Assembly (NCBI GenBank): GCA_024336345.1
Contig: JANFOG010000007.1
Location: forward strand, 1,922,001-1,986,000
Direction of reading: 5' to 3'
Source of the DNA: Mariannaea sp. PMI_226
Lineage: Eukaryota > Ascomycota > Sordariomycetes > Hypocreales > Nectriaceae
DNA: 64,000 bases
Notes under the pieces: generated by a model
Told to the model about the DNA's origin: nothing
The model's input: only the letters and a program-made list of their open reading frames with translations
The model's database searches: none
Made by a program: the position numbers and the translations under genes
In this document: positions 9,867 to 21,624 of the stretch, one piece after another
How positions within the stretch are numbered: position 1 is the first letter of the stretch
How the letters are laid out: each line of letters opens with the position of its first letter

Positions 9867-11504
9867 TTAATTAGGATGGATAAGCACCTTCGTATAACCC
9901 TCAATACGCTTGTCAAACTTCTCATACGCAACCTCTGCCTCATCGATGTTGATGTGGTGGGAGACAACAAAACTGGGCTTGGCCTTTCCAGAGATGATAA
10001 GATCACGGAGATACCTATTATACGCCTTGACATTGCACTGTCCGGTTCGGAGAGAAAGTCCCTATCACATATGGTAAGTACTATTTTACCTAGTTAGAGA
10101 CATGTATATAACTCACCTTCTCAAAGAGCTTTCCAAAGCTAAGACTGATCATGCCCTTGGCAGAGTTGGCATCGGGAGCACCGGGGTCACTAGAAAATTC
10201 GGATTAGTCGTGTTTGCAAGTAAGGGGTAACTTCGAAATGGCTACAAACCTTGGTACGTAGAGACCTGGAATTCCTAGTCCACCACAGGGTCGTGTGACG
10301 CGAATCATATTCTCGAGAACAATGTTGGGAACCTCACTCGAGCCAGCCTTGTCAACAGCCTGGTAACCGACAGCATCTACTGAGCGATCAACCATTCCAC
10401 CGTTGGCCGCGAGGATCTGTTCGACAGCGTCGCCCTTGCTAAAATCAATGGGTGTGCAACCAATCTTCTCAGCAGATTGTAGGCGTTCAGGGACACGATC
10501 AACAACGTAGACGCGGGACGCTCCTCGGAGAGTAGCTGAGTAGGCTGCCATCAAGCCGACTGGACCGGCACCGAAGACGGCGATGCTCTCTCCAGGCTGG
10601 AAGCCGGAGATCTCAACTCCATGCCATCCAGTGGGGAAAATGTCTTTCGTGATAAAAAATTATCAGCATAAATTGGCTTCATTCACCACCATCCAGCAAG
10701 AAAAATACGAACCGGCAAGAAGAATAAAATCAGACTCGAATTCTGTGCCAGCGGGCAGCTTAAGAGCGTTGAAATCGGCGTAAGGAACTCGGATATATTG
10801 CGCCTGGCCTGTAGGTAGATCGGGTTAGACTAGTCACGACGTCTCATCGATGAAGGGAGAGAGTATCGCTCGTACCACCGCGGTATGGGCCCATGGCAAC
10901 ATAACCTATCAACGTACTTAGTTATGGAGGACGCAAGCTGTCAGATCATCAATAGGAGCACCATACCGTAAGCACCACCGGCAAAGCCAGGGTTCACGCC
11001 AGTGCAGAAAGCAGTCTTTCCCTCCTCACAGTTTCGGCATCGGCCATCAGCAACATTGAAGGGCATGACCACGCGGTCGCCCTTCTTCAGGAGAGTAACA
11101 CCCTCGCCCAACTCCTCGACAATACCCATGTTCTCATGACCTAGTTACAGTTAATCACAAAGTTGCGTTTAGTGCATGAAGCACGATAGGTTCGTACCGA
11201 AGGTGATGCCAGGCTCGGCAGCAGTTCGACCCTCGTACATGCTACATAACTGTAAGCAAAAAGGTTCATGCAAATTTCTAAAGGATGATATTTCCAGGTG
11301 AAGCTTACTGAAGATCAGAACCACAAATCGCAGCCTGTAATTGGCAGTCAGTGTCCGAACTTTTACTACAAATAGTGACTTGGTAGAACTGACAGTGGTG
11401 ACCTTGACGATGACGTCGTCAGGATGTAAGATTTGCGGCCTCTCAACCTCCTGGACCTTGACCTGGAAAGGTCCCTGGTAGTTGACAGCCTTCATAGTCG
11501 ACAT
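9867..11504 (-). CDS. Zinc-dependent alcohol/formaldehyde dehydrogenase-like protein
   Basis: Medium-chain zinc dehydrogenase, closest in pattern to glutathione-independent formaldehyde dehydrogenase. 380 aa from nine exons, 5' to 3': 11394-11504, 11309-11334, 11198-11241, 10967-11140, 10876-10905, 10713-10808, 10250-10643, 10117-10189 and 9867-10061, all in phase. Visible motifs: CGSDLHMYEGR (catalytic Zn ligand Cys), GHENMG (second ligand region), PFNVADGRCRNCEEGKTAFC (structural Zn cysteines), the family-typical GGAYGYVAMG and PYADFNALKLP, ADIFPTGWHG, and the Rossmann loop FGAGPVGLMA followed by VVDRVPER (NAD-type Asp). Substrate may be formaldehyde or another small aldehyde or alcohol, not decided by sequence. 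Exons of 26 and 30 bp make automatic models error-prone. Confidence 0.88.
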
Positions 11505-13438
11505 TGTGAATGTAGTAGTAAAATTATTCGCGTGATTATGTCAAAATGAAAGATGGAATACGATGATACAAGAACAAGCAGAGCAGTCAATATATGTTTC
11601 TTTCGTCATTACTTGAATTACGTTTTTATCGTCTTGCCAGTCAAACGTCCCAACCTTCGGACATGGCTCGGGCTCGCTTCCGCTCAATGCGGGGAAGCGC
11701 ACTAACATCAACCACCCCCCGGTGAGAATGCCTGCGAGCAGACCATTTTGGGGAACATTCACCAGATTAGCTTCAGAACGGACGAAGCGGGGTAGATGAT
11801 TCAGGGCGGGGGGAGCAAGTTTCGGGGGTAACACAACAAGCTGAATCCAGAACAGGAAAGGAAGCAGTCGGCTTGGTAGCCAACAGCCAACAGGAAGTGT
11901 TTGATGAGTTCTGGAGGAGGGTGGTAGTGAAAGGAGGGGCCGGAAATGAGCTGGATCATGGATACTCTTTGCCGATACACGAAGCCGCGTGGGAACGATG
12001 CATGCTAAACTAGCAAACGCTTCGGCTCGTGCGGGGGAGAACTAGAAACACTCAGTCGTCAATAGTCAGTGGTGATAGCTTCATCGAAACAGGCATGTGA
12101 ACGGGCATGGCTTCGGCAAGAAGATGCGACGCTGACATGGATAAATGGTGTCTACCCCGCGCTTCACGAATGGCACTGCCTTCCACTTGCGGCCGCCTTC
12201 GTCCGCCCTCTGCAGATAATTAGAATCATGGGATATAGTTTTTAAAGCGGCTCAGGTCCATTTGATTGGTTGCCATGAAGAAGAACAATGAATTGGGTGG
12301 CCAACCTAGCTTGCATCACAATGCTGGGACTGGGGTTTGATAGAGTACCCGACGCATCACATCGCAGCCATGCCTCTCTTGAAGATTAATAATGATAAAC
12401 GTTTCACTAATAAGATTTTTTGGAAGGGAAACTATTGAAATGTACCGAGTCAGATGTGTGTCCCATTCGTCTCTGAAAACCATGGGATGCAACGCTCGTT
12501 TGCCGAGCTGCATACAAGAACTTCGCATACTGCAATCACGCATTGCTGAAGATGGTGACGGCAAAGATTCAATGCCCGTTCGCAATACATGCCTCCCTCA
12601 ATTTCAGATAGACAGAGGCGAAGTAGTAGAAACTTGATAACCCCATCCGGCGTTGCCGCAGTATGTCGAGACCGGTTCAATCGCGTTGGTGAAGACGCAC
12701 GCGTGGCTTCATGCAATCAGTTCAAAACTTTTCGATCTTAGAAGGGGTGCCACACTCAGCTTTCTCCCAAGTGCATGTCACATCATGCATGCTCGGGGAA
12801 AATATACCGACCCTAAAACAGCAAGTCAAGACCCTGGCTCTCATGAAAAGCTATTCTTGAAAGTCCCCGGCGGTTTTTGCCTCTTCTGTTCATACCTCCC
12901 CGGGGCACAGCCCCAGCTGAGCCGGCCACCAAACGCGGAAATATGTACGCAGAGCGTGAGGCAGCCATGCGGGGTTACAACGAGCTAGGATGGAATATAT
13001 TGGTGCTACGTCAATTCAGTAGGGAAGTATTCCACACCATTTCCTCTTTCTTGTCGCGTTACTTGCAACAACTTGCACAACAATGGGTGGACTTCAAGAC
13101 CATCCGGACTCAACGCCGAAAGCCTTCTCCACCTTATGTGTAGATAATATGACGCAAGCATTTTCCAATTCCTCCCTCATATGAGCGACTTTCTAAATAG
13201 GAAACTTTTCTCCCTCTTTTTGTTTATTTTTCTTCTGCCTCCTTCAGAATTTTTTTTCTCTCCACTGGCTGCCAATTGAAAAAATTTTCTTGTCGGATTA
13301 ACCTCCGAGGTCTGAATAGATAACTCAGATTAGCTAAGTAGTAGACTTAGATTGATCTTCAACATTGGTATGGTCGTTTTGACCTCTATTTTTCAATTTA
13401 AAAATATTGAACCGTGTCATTCGTTTTCGTCATTTTCA
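11505..13438. other. Long divergent intergenic region
   Basis: About 1.9 kb between two divergent genes. Several open frames occur (for example around 12392-12637 and 12877-13143) but none shows family character or consistent splicing. A GC-rich patch at 12189-12220 resembles patches at 18961-19006 and 45551-45613. Confidence 0.45.
12189..12220. repeat. GC-rich GTCCGC patch, dispersed repeat member
   Basis: Contains CCTTCGTCCGCCCTCTGC followed by ATAATTA. A near-copy (GGCTTCGTCCGCTCTGC then ATAATTA) lies at 45593-45620. Probably a decayed transposon end. Confidence 0.4.
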
Positions 13439-14727
13439 ATGCCTGATGTATTACGTTTTCGAACTGTCTGGGGTGTTGAGCCCGGTGCGAACTATGAGAA
13501 CTGGAGGAACTGGTTCCCGAGCTTGAAGCAGCAGGGCTACTGTATGACCTCAAGTTTTATTCCCTGGGAGAATTTGCGAGAGCTGTAATGAGCTAATCAT
13601 AATCGAACTTGCCACTACCCAGTCGGTGTTGAGATTGACTTTGCAGGCTTAAAAGATCTAGCCATTATTCGCAAGATTTGTGATGAAGCCGGTCTCGAAG
13701 TTAGCGTTCTGTACGCCTCTCCAACATGTACCTTGTTTGGGTTCGCTGATCTTCTTTAAGATCATGCAGGGTGTGAGACCAACTAGAATGCAATAGAGGC
13801 TAACAATCATTCCACCCATTTTTAGTATTCACACGGCATGGCCAAGTTATGAAGGTCCTCGGCCGGTCGGTCTCAACCCTTCTAACCTCCTCGACGCCTA
13901 TCGCGAGCAGCTCAAGAGCGTTCAAGTATTGCGTCCGTTCAATTACAACTCGCACTCCGGGAGGTAAGATCTGGCTATTGAGTCTATCTGCTTCAATTAC
14001 TGACCCCAAAAAACAAAGTGACCATTTGACCCTCGACCAATCGGTTGAATTCTTCAAAGGCACGCTGATAGTTGATGCCGAATTGGGTCTGGAGGGGCGT
14101 GTGCGCCACGAGACTCATCGACTTCGCTCCCTGTTTAACCCCCATGCTGCAGCGTATATCCTGAAAGAAGTCCCTGAGTATACCCATGCCCCTTCCAGGT
14201 ATATGCGAACCAGTAGCCATTGACACGAAAGCACAGGCTTCGGATTACTGCCGACGTCTCCCACTGGGTGGTAGTCTGCGAACGTCTCCTGGATCAAGGC
14301 GAAGAGGACAAGCAAATTCTCCGTTCCATTATTCCTCATGTTGGTGCAATAATCAGTCACAGGTACTTGCTTGTAAACTAAAACAGAATTTCAGGTATCG
14401 CACATACACGCACGCATGGGAACGACTCAGTCATCACAGTGCCCCGACCCCACCAATCCCGTCTTTGCATCTGAGAGAAAGTTCTTTGAGCAGTTCTGGA
14501 AGGATTGCATTGAGGCTCATAGATCGGACGAACCAATCACTTGGGTTCCCGAATACGGGTAAGCCATTGTCTAACCGCGCCGCGCACTTATGTCAACCGC
14601 TTACAAAAGTTGTTGTAGCCCATTCCCCTACCATCCTTTCGGATCTGCTCGAGACTTTTCAGAGGTGGCCGACACTGAAGGTTCTCGCCTTCAGCCTCTC
14701 TTTGAAAAATGGGCCAAGACGGCGTAA
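13439..14727 (+). CDS. Xylose isomerase-like TIM-barrel protein (sugar phosphate isomerase/epimerase family)
   Basis: 287 aa in seven exons: 13439-13541, 13623-13710, 13826-13963, 14019-14177, 14237-14339, 14395-14558 and 14619-14727, all GT-AG and in phase. It starts MPDVLRFRTVWGVEPG, typical of this fungal family. Motifs for the metal-binding barrel: GVEIDFAGL, HTAWPSYEGPRP, NYNSHSGSDH, VRHETHRLRSLFNP (conserved His-Glu), ADVSHWVVVCERLLDQ, HVSHIHARMGTTQSSQCPDP and WVPEYGPFPYHP. Such proteins isomerise or epimerise sugars or inositol derivatives, or act in related catabolism; the substrate is unknown here. It is followed on the same strand by a Zn2Cys6 regulator, which may control it. Earlier Met codons exist in frame, but 13439 fits the family start. 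Confidence 0.88.
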
Positions 14728-15462
14728 AATTACAAGAAATGGTGATTTAGAGATGTGGTTTGAATTAGAGGTATATAGAGAATTAGAACTGTGTTTAGAA
14801 TTTCTAGACTATAGATTATTAGATAGATCAAAGCAAGAGAGACCGTTAAGATAGACGAAACTGGTGGTACAACATTGAAAATGATTCGAAGAAGCATGTG
14901 GTCTACAGAGACCGGCTTCATTGTTAGTAGTTGAACTCGCTCCCGTCAACCCGTTGTTTGTGCAAGTCTCTTCCAACTTTTTTGAGCAAGGGATGGATGT
15001 CTCTGACCACACATGCTGGCAAGCCATGCAGAAATCCCACGTCCAGCAATAAATGTGCTCATTTGAACGAGAGTAGACGGCATTTGTATGTCCCTTTTGC
15101 TAATAAGATGTACCTTGAGCAAGGATACCTAGGTACCCGGCAGCTCTTCACTTTCTTCACCCAACGTGAGAAGTAGGTGTCGGCGGCCAACTAGTGGCTG
15201 CCCACTGAAGAACGCCCTGAAAGCCGTTAATGGACGCCCCTGTACCTACATTCCTCGTACCGGGAGCTTTGCCTCCACTGCTCTCCATCTCTACCAATGA
15301 GATGAATGAATTCTTTCGAGTACGTACCTAACATTCTGCCTCCAACATCGACAACCTGCAGGTCATAAGGTTACCACGGCACGTTTCCTCTCCCACACAC
15401 ATACCCATACACACGCACACGCACACGCACTTATATCATCTCCTCCATCAATAGCTCCCCAC
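14728..15462. other. Spacer upstream of Zn2Cys6 gene
   Basis: AT-rich downstream part, then the promoter and leader of the regulator. A CA-rich tract lies at about 15393-15431, just before the start codon. No gene seen. Confidence 0.5.
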
Positions 15463-17435
15463 ATGAACGGCGTAGAAACTGACTTGGCTCGCTTCGCTTG
15501 CGCAACATGCCGGAGGCAAAAGCGCAAGTGCACCCGAGAGCTGCCGGCATGCCAGCTCTGCCTGAAGAATAGACGGCAATGCGAATATCCCGACGATACC
15601 CCTCCAGGCCAGCAGACCGAAAACAGATCTGACTCAGTTAGTTCATTGCCACGCCCCAACTTCTCAATCTCAATATCTCGAAGCTGTCCTGACCATTGGT
15701 GATGACCAGCAGGCTCCGACCGTGTCGTCCCAGCGTGTATTCCCTGCACTCTTCTTCTTGGACTCGTACACTTTCAAGCAGCGATACACCGCCGTGGATC
15801 TCGCCCCTATATCTTTGCCATCCGAGTTCATGCAACTTGTTGAGCAAGGTGACCTGCAGGTCTCTCAGATCATTGACAATTTTTTCAACTCAGTCCATCA
15901 ATTCTTCCCAATTGGTAAATACACCCCTTTGACGTGATCTTCATTCCCCACCTGCCTGCCTGCCTACCAAGACATCACTAACAAAAGATGCTATTTTCCC
16001 TGGTTCTTCCACAGTCTCAAAGAGGTGGTTATCCCAACACATCTCAACCACAGGCTACCGTAGTTCAGATTTTATTACATTGCTGCATTGTATGCACGCT
16101 CTCGTACCAAACTCACCGTCACAACCGTCGCCACAAGTCCAAGTGCCCAACCATCGAAGTCTAGCAGATGCCGCATATGACAAAGCAAAGAGATGCTTTC
16201 AGTTTGTCGAAAGCCGTGGAATAATATCCGTTCGGCTACTTCAGGCGGCGCTGCTTCTCTCTCTCTACGAAGTGTCTAATGCAATTTACCCGCCCGCCTT
16301 TCTCACTGTTGGCCACTGTGCACGTCTAGGCCAGGCCATGGGTATTCATGACAGGAGGAACGTTGCTCAGATGTTTCCAGTGCTCAGTAACTGCAACCCG
16401 AACCAATGCAATTTCAGCTGCTAACGCATCCCAGTGTCGTGGACTGCCATGGAGGAGATTCGTCGCGTATGGTGGGGGGTAATTATTATGGACCGGTGAG
16501 CCAGGCTGCATTCTACTCATCTACAGGGTCTGACAGCCGAAGCTAACAAAGGAATCAAGGTTTGCCAACCTAGGTATAAGGGGGCGTCCATTTGCTTGCG
16601 ACGATGCTCGACCAGAAGACTTACTTCCAATGGATGAAACTCTTTGGGACCTCGGTGTAAGCTAGCCTCCCCTTCCTTTTCATCGCTTCATACGTCCATT
16701 GTAACTAAAATCAACAGGAACAAACCGTGGTACCATCTCTCGCAGTATCTAGCGATACAGATTTGCCGGCCCCCGCATTTGCTAGAACATGTCAAGCCGC
16801 TCATCTCCTCTCTCGAGTCTTGTCTCATATCAACTCGCCCGTCGATCCTGTCAACGACTGCGTCACCAGCCGCTACTCTGAAGCGCTACAGTTGCATCAG
16901 ATTCTGTCATCTTTTCACCTAGCTCTCAGGCAGGAAGTGGCAATGGATGACCCATCTGCGTTCGCCGCGTATTCTTCTGCAATCGGCATCTCTTACAGCG
17001 CCCTCATCGCCCTATGCGATAATTATACGTGTGCCGACCTCGATGATCCATCTGCTGTAGGCATCCCAGAGCAGCTGAGGATGCAAAAAACGTCTCTGAA
17101 TAGCCTTCATGAGATTGGTACATCAGTGTGGGAGTTTGCCTCCTGCTTTGGGACGCTGCAAGGCGAAGAGTCAAACCATACGGTGGCAAGTCCTTTTGCT
17201 GCTGACTGCCTCTATGCTGCTGCAACACAATATTTATGGTATATTCAGGAAACTGGAAAGACGGAGCTTAACGCTGCTGTAGATGATATGAAAACTGCGT
17301 TAAATTTTATCGGGAGAACTTGGGCAGTTGGCAGTAAGTTCCCCCACGTTTAAATCTACTTATGTCCATGCCGACTAATCGACTTACCAACAAACAGATG
17401 AATATCTCGCTATTCTCGAAGGACGTGAGCTATAA
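15463..17435 (+). CDS. Zn2Cys6 fungal-type transcription factor (regulator 1)
   Basis: Nuclear DNA-binding regulator, about 528 aa. Exons 15463-15636, 15713-15914, 15988-16386, 16435-16495, 16560-16656, 16718-17333 and 17398-17435. The N-terminal binuclear zinc cluster has the canonical spacing: CATCRRQKRKC then CQLCLKNRRQC, residues about 13-40. The middle carries the fungal transcription factor homology region (LLHCMHALVPN, LLQAALLLSLYEVSNA, ARLGQAMGIHDRR, EEIRRVWWGVIIMDR). Intron 1 has two consecutive acceptors (AG at 15709 and 15712), giving a one-residue difference. The stop lies only 28 bp from the stop of the convergent SDR gene. It shares many motifs with the regulator at 61295-63230, so the two look paralogous. 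Likely targets, by inference only, are the neighbouring metabolic genes. Confidence 0.9.
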
Positions 17436-17463
17436 AAGTCTAGGTCAGAGACTCCTAGATTCT

Positions 17464-18663
17464 TTAGGAGGCTCTTAGCAACGCACACTGCACCTCCAAA
17501 AGCCCTTTTCCACCCAGTTCATTCTTTGTCCATTCCCAGAGTCTCTCGGCCAACGCGGTGTTTCTGGCCAGCTCGCTCGGCGTGCCTACTTTTGCGTATG
17601 GGATGATATAGGCACCCGAATCCGATTCGATAAACGCATCGCTCGCGATTGCAAAAAGTGAAGACCATGCGCCCTTTGCCTGCTCGTCCAAGATACCGAG
17701 ACACCTCATCACCGGGGTGAGGGCGCGTAGAATGGAGCTGGGCGCGGCTCCCGTGGCTTGTTTGTTGAGATTGCTAGGTCTGTCAGTTGCTGGTGTTTCT
17801 AATCGATGGTCTCGTGTTTGACCACTGCGCGATCGCAACTCACGTATCTATATGGCCAGGGTGTACAGCTGCTATGCGAAGCACGTTCTGCTTTCGAGGA
17901 CCCGTTGCGCTCGCGGCTGGCCCATATCTTGAGTGCAATTCCTTCACGTGCAATATGTTTGCCAGCTTGCTCTGGCCATAGCGGGTCATTGCAGATGCTG
18001 ACTGCAGTGAAGTGTCGGTAAAGTCGATACCTGTTTTCGGAGGAAACCTGGCATGTCCGTCCGATGTTACATTGACGATTCGGACGGTGCCCTCGGGAGA
18101 TGTGGCGGCGGTAGCCTGAAGCAAAGGGAGCAGGTGGAAAGTAAGAAGCCAATGGGAAAGATAGTTTGTCTTGAAGAATCAAAGACATTAGCTCAGAGCC
18201 ATGGAACACCAACCCTATTGCCAAATTCATGCCGTACCTGAAATTGTACCTCGTAGCCGTCCCCAGTCAAAGCGAACGGTACACCCATGATGCCAGCATT
18301 ATTCACGAGACCATGCAGGGCAGATTCCTGGTTACAAAGAGACTTGGCAGCAGACACCACGCTCTGCAGGTTCGAAAGATCGAGGGAGAGAAAATGAACA
18401 TTGGCAGATGCCATTTCGGCTTTAATGTCCTCGATAGCCCCGAGGGCCTTGGTCTCACTTCGGCACCCCATGTAAACTTTGGCTCCACGGGAAGCGAGAC
18501 CAACAACAGTCGCATAGCCACTACCATCACTATTAGATGCGGCCCAGAGGCTTTTGAGGGGTGATATCGAGGTATTGACATACATGCCGGTATTGCCACC
18601 AGTGACGAGATACACCCGACCAGAGAGGTCAGGAAGTGAATCCAGGGAGAATGCCGGAGCCAT
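17464..18663 (-). CDS. Short-chain dehydrogenase/reductase (retinol dehydrogenase-like)
   Basis: NAD(P)-dependent oxidoreductase, 332 aa. Exons 18584-18663, 18238-18520, 17844-18169 and 17464-17773. Cofactor loop VTGGNTGIG at about residues 20-28 (split by intron 1), GCRSE after beta-2 (basic residue suggests NADP(H)), LVNNAGIMG, then the catalytic SDG...Y-x3-K with TRYGQSK. TNYLSHWLLT and HPGHIDTNLNK are typical of fungal RDH/WW-oxidoreductase-like SDRs, which are common in accessory clusters. The last intron could also end at an upstream AG, adding two residues. Stop codons of this gene and regulator 1 are 28 bp apart, so their transcripts probably overlap. It is divergent from the acyltransferase gene at 19793. 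Substrate unknown. Confidence 0.9.
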
Positions 18664-19792
18664 TTTGTGCTTTCGGTTTGAGGAGGATGCAAAAAATATC
18701 GCTATAAGTAAAGTGAGCGAGCTCGCAGAGATGCAGAGATGTATTGGAGGAAGTAATGTAGTTGCGCAATGTGTGACGAGACAGGAAGAATTTCAGATTG
18801 AGATTGAGTAGGAAATCGATGAAGTATTTATGCTCAACCCAGCCAACCACTCAAATAAACATGTACCCGTTTCCCATCAACATATCGGCCGCTCAATCTC
18901 AATCTCCAATACACGCATGATGCAACTACGGCCACGGCATTGGAATTATGGGGCAAGACGCCCGCATCTGATCCGCCCGAGTTCGCCCCGGTCCGCTAGC
19001 GTCCGCAAAGTGACGTACCTGCTCTGCACAGCCAATGCAACTTGTCTTGTCTGACAGGGCTCGCTGAGGAGTGTCCAAAAGTTCAGAATATTCCCGCAGT
19101 TAAATACTCAAGCACCCTGCGTGGGTTTGAGCAAGGTTGCTAGAGAGGTTCCAGGGGGATTGAGAGATGTCAAGATTGAAACGCCTTATGGGTGTGGTGG
19201 GGCCCTGAATCTGGAGTTCAAAGCACAAAACTGGCAATGTGGTTGTCTTCACGGTCCACCGCCTCGAATCATCATGTACGAAATATCTGCCTAGAATATT
19301 ATGCAGTATAATTTCCAAACTATCTCATGCTACAGGTAAACCAATAGGAATATCCAATTGAGCCGCGCAAGCAGATGCATGCGACTTCTCATCTTGAGGC
19401 TATTCACCTACCCTATATCTTGATGTGACGATACTGATGCCGGATAAAATGAAGAAAGTGCTCAGATCCGTGGAAATTAATCCCACGCCAACGCGAGATG
19501 ACGCGTACGCGTGCTTGATTTTCTTTCTTCCTGGAAGACTTGACCAAGAAACCATCATGGTGGCACTTGTTTGGGGAAGATCATGCGATTTCGAGGCCAT
19601 GCCTCATGGTGCCACATCTGCTGCCTCTCGTTTTGTGGCGAGATTGGTGGCTTGTGACTTTGAATGATCCCACTTGGATTGGTTTCCTCCCCCGAACATG
19701 AGCAGTACAAAATGAAGCATAGGTGACCAAGTGCTGGAAATTTAATTAATTGTGTATGCATGAGCTAAGTAATTTTCACAGAATCTAGCAAC
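18664..19792. promoter_or_regulatory. Shared divergent promoter region
   Basis: 1.13 kb between the divergent SDR and acyltransferase start codons. It contains several CCG/CGG triplets (18961-19006) that could be zinc-cluster factor sites, though they also resemble decayed transposon ends found elsewhere in the window. No gene is supported inside it. Confidence 0.4.
18961..19006. repeat. GC-rich GTCCGC/GCGGAC cluster
   Basis: On the minus strand it reads GCGGACGCTAGCGGACCGGG, then CTCGGGCGG. This resembles GCGGACGCGAGCGGACTCG at 45572-45590. Member of the dispersed GC-rich patch family. Confidence 0.4.
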
Positions 19793-21146
19793 ATGAGCTC
19801 TTCAATAGACTCATCAGCCGACCCTCCAACAATCTTGGACATAATTCCTTTCATCACGCTCCCACTTCTCACCATCCTGTCATTTGCATGCCCAGGATTT
19901 CGCGGCCGTGGCATATTCTTCTCAACTCTCTTCATTCTCAACGACTACGCATGCATCATCTCACCATGGCCGCCAAAGGAGGGCCCTTCTCGACCTATGA
20001 GATACGTCATGGCAGGATCCTGGCTGTTCCTTCTCCCCGCCGTAGAGCGCCTCCTCCTGCACAAACCAGAGGAGGACTTCTGGTGCCTCGATGAGGAGAA
20101 GAAGCCCAAACATGCGTGCTCTCGCGACTGGACGTTGCAGAAACTCGGCTGGGCTTTCGCGCTGGTGTCTTCTCCGAGGGCGGTGGGGTGGAACTTTGGA
20201 AGTCGTCGAGTAAATGCCGCCCGCGAAGCGATTCGGAAAGCTAGGCCGACGAAGGGAGTTTTCCTGCGGAGCAAGGTGCTACGTCTGGTAGTGGCATATC
20301 TCGCCATCGACACTTCAATAACCCTGGCTAACAACACCACAATTCCTGACCGCTGGAAGTGGGACTGGGCCGTCCTGCCAAGGATTGTTTTCTTGGAGGC
20401 TTGCATGGCGCTTTCAGTGTACTCTATTATGACGATGCAGTTTGAACTAGGCGCTGCGCTCTCCGTTGGAATTGGACTAAGCAAACCAGAGGTAAGTGCC
20501 CGCGTATTATGTTGGCTTCATGAAAGCTAACAGATTGTACAGGACTGGCCACCCCTATTTGGTAGCATAGCGGAATGCTACACTATATCGAATGTCTGGG
20601 GAAAGTTTTGGCATGGCTATATTAGACAGGCAAGTAATTGATGGCCTACATTCGACTGAGTTAAGTGCTGACCCAATACAGCCAGTTCTAGGCTTTAGCC
20701 ATGCTATAATACATGCTCTTGGGATTCCAAAACATTCCATCTTGGCATATGGTATTCACTTACTTACCGCATTCCTGATTAGTGCTTTTTTCCATATATT
20801 GAGTCTCGCCGTTGTTTGTGAAGGATATCTTCCTATTAGCACGCTGGTCTCTGACATGGTCTGCTTCTTCACGGCCCAAGCAGCTGGCACCACAGTCGAG
20901 GCCGCAGTCATTGCCCAGTATGGACGGTACGCGGAAATAATCAAGAAAACACACCCAAAGCCTCTGTTGCATCATTTTATGGAGTCACAGAGGGCTTGTC
21001 GTGTGCTAGGGTACTTTTGGGTTGCTTCCTGGTTTTCTATCACTGGCTGGTGGTTTGTCCGTAACTACATCGCCATCGGGATCATGGAGTGGCCACTACC
21101 GTTTTCATTCTGGGAGCAAACTGGATTAGACAGAGTGCTACACTGA
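19793..21146 (+). CDS. Membrane-bound O-acyltransferase, wax synthase/Tri7-like family
   Basis: Polytopic membrane acyltransferase, 416 aa. Exons 19793-20491, 20543-20629 and 20682-21146. The family signature spans intron 1: DWPPLFGSIAECYTISNVWG followed by KFWHGYIRQ. The FWH histidine is the presumed catalytic residue. Long hydrophobic segments include IIPFITLPLLTILSFACPG and HLLTAFLISAFFHILSLAVV, and it ends MEWPLPFSFWEQTGLD. Fungal relatives acetylate hydroxyls of terpenoid-type metabolites (Tri7, Pyr7 and AusQ-type proteins). The second intron uses a GC-AG pair (donor CAG|GCAAGT at 20630); reading it as GT-AG is impossible without loss of the signature. It is divergent from the SDR and convergent with the nitrilase. 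No terpene or polyketide synthase is in the window, so the acceptor substrate is unknown. Confidence 0.82.
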
Positions 21147-21624
21147 GTAACAGTACCATTACACAGAAAGTTGATCGCTTTGGCAACCCCCGTGCAAATT
21201 TTTTAGAGCGAAATCTGCTGAGTCAAGAAGACGAACCATGCCATTGGTTCGACGAGTGGCATCTACTAGGGACAGTAATATTAAAGGGTTTAATTCAAAG
21301 CTTACAATTCTTGTAGTGACTCATGAGAAAGGATAAAGCTGAATAACGAAGAATAATGATAGAGAAAGAGGAAAATAGCTTCGGATTCATTCAAATCCCC
21401 ATACATTCTTGACTCAATCTGCCACAAGACCGAACCCAGGCTCATTTCATACTCATAAAGCGAAATAAAAGAATCCTTAAAAATTTGACCAACCACTAAG
21501 TATCGACTTGTCCGGCCAAGATTGGCAGTTCACACAATCTTACCTCCCTATATCTTCAAGTTGCCTTCCCATCACGAGAAGGGTCAGATACAATCACCAG
21601 CCAAACCACGTCGTCAAAACATGT
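21147..21624. other. Convergent 3' flank
   Basis: Space between the convergent acyltransferase and nitrilase stops. No feature seen. Confidence 0.5.

Noticed and set aside
11541..11834. Minus-strand 97-codon frame upstream of the zinc dehydrogenase
   Set aside because: No family character. It lies in the dehydrogenase promoter and its composition is explained by the local GC-rich patch.
19793..21146. Trichothecene or meroterpenoid cluster suggested by the Tri7-like acyltransferase
   Set aside because: No terpene cyclase, polyketide synthase, P450 or prenyltransferase is present in the window, so the family member alone does not show a cluster.
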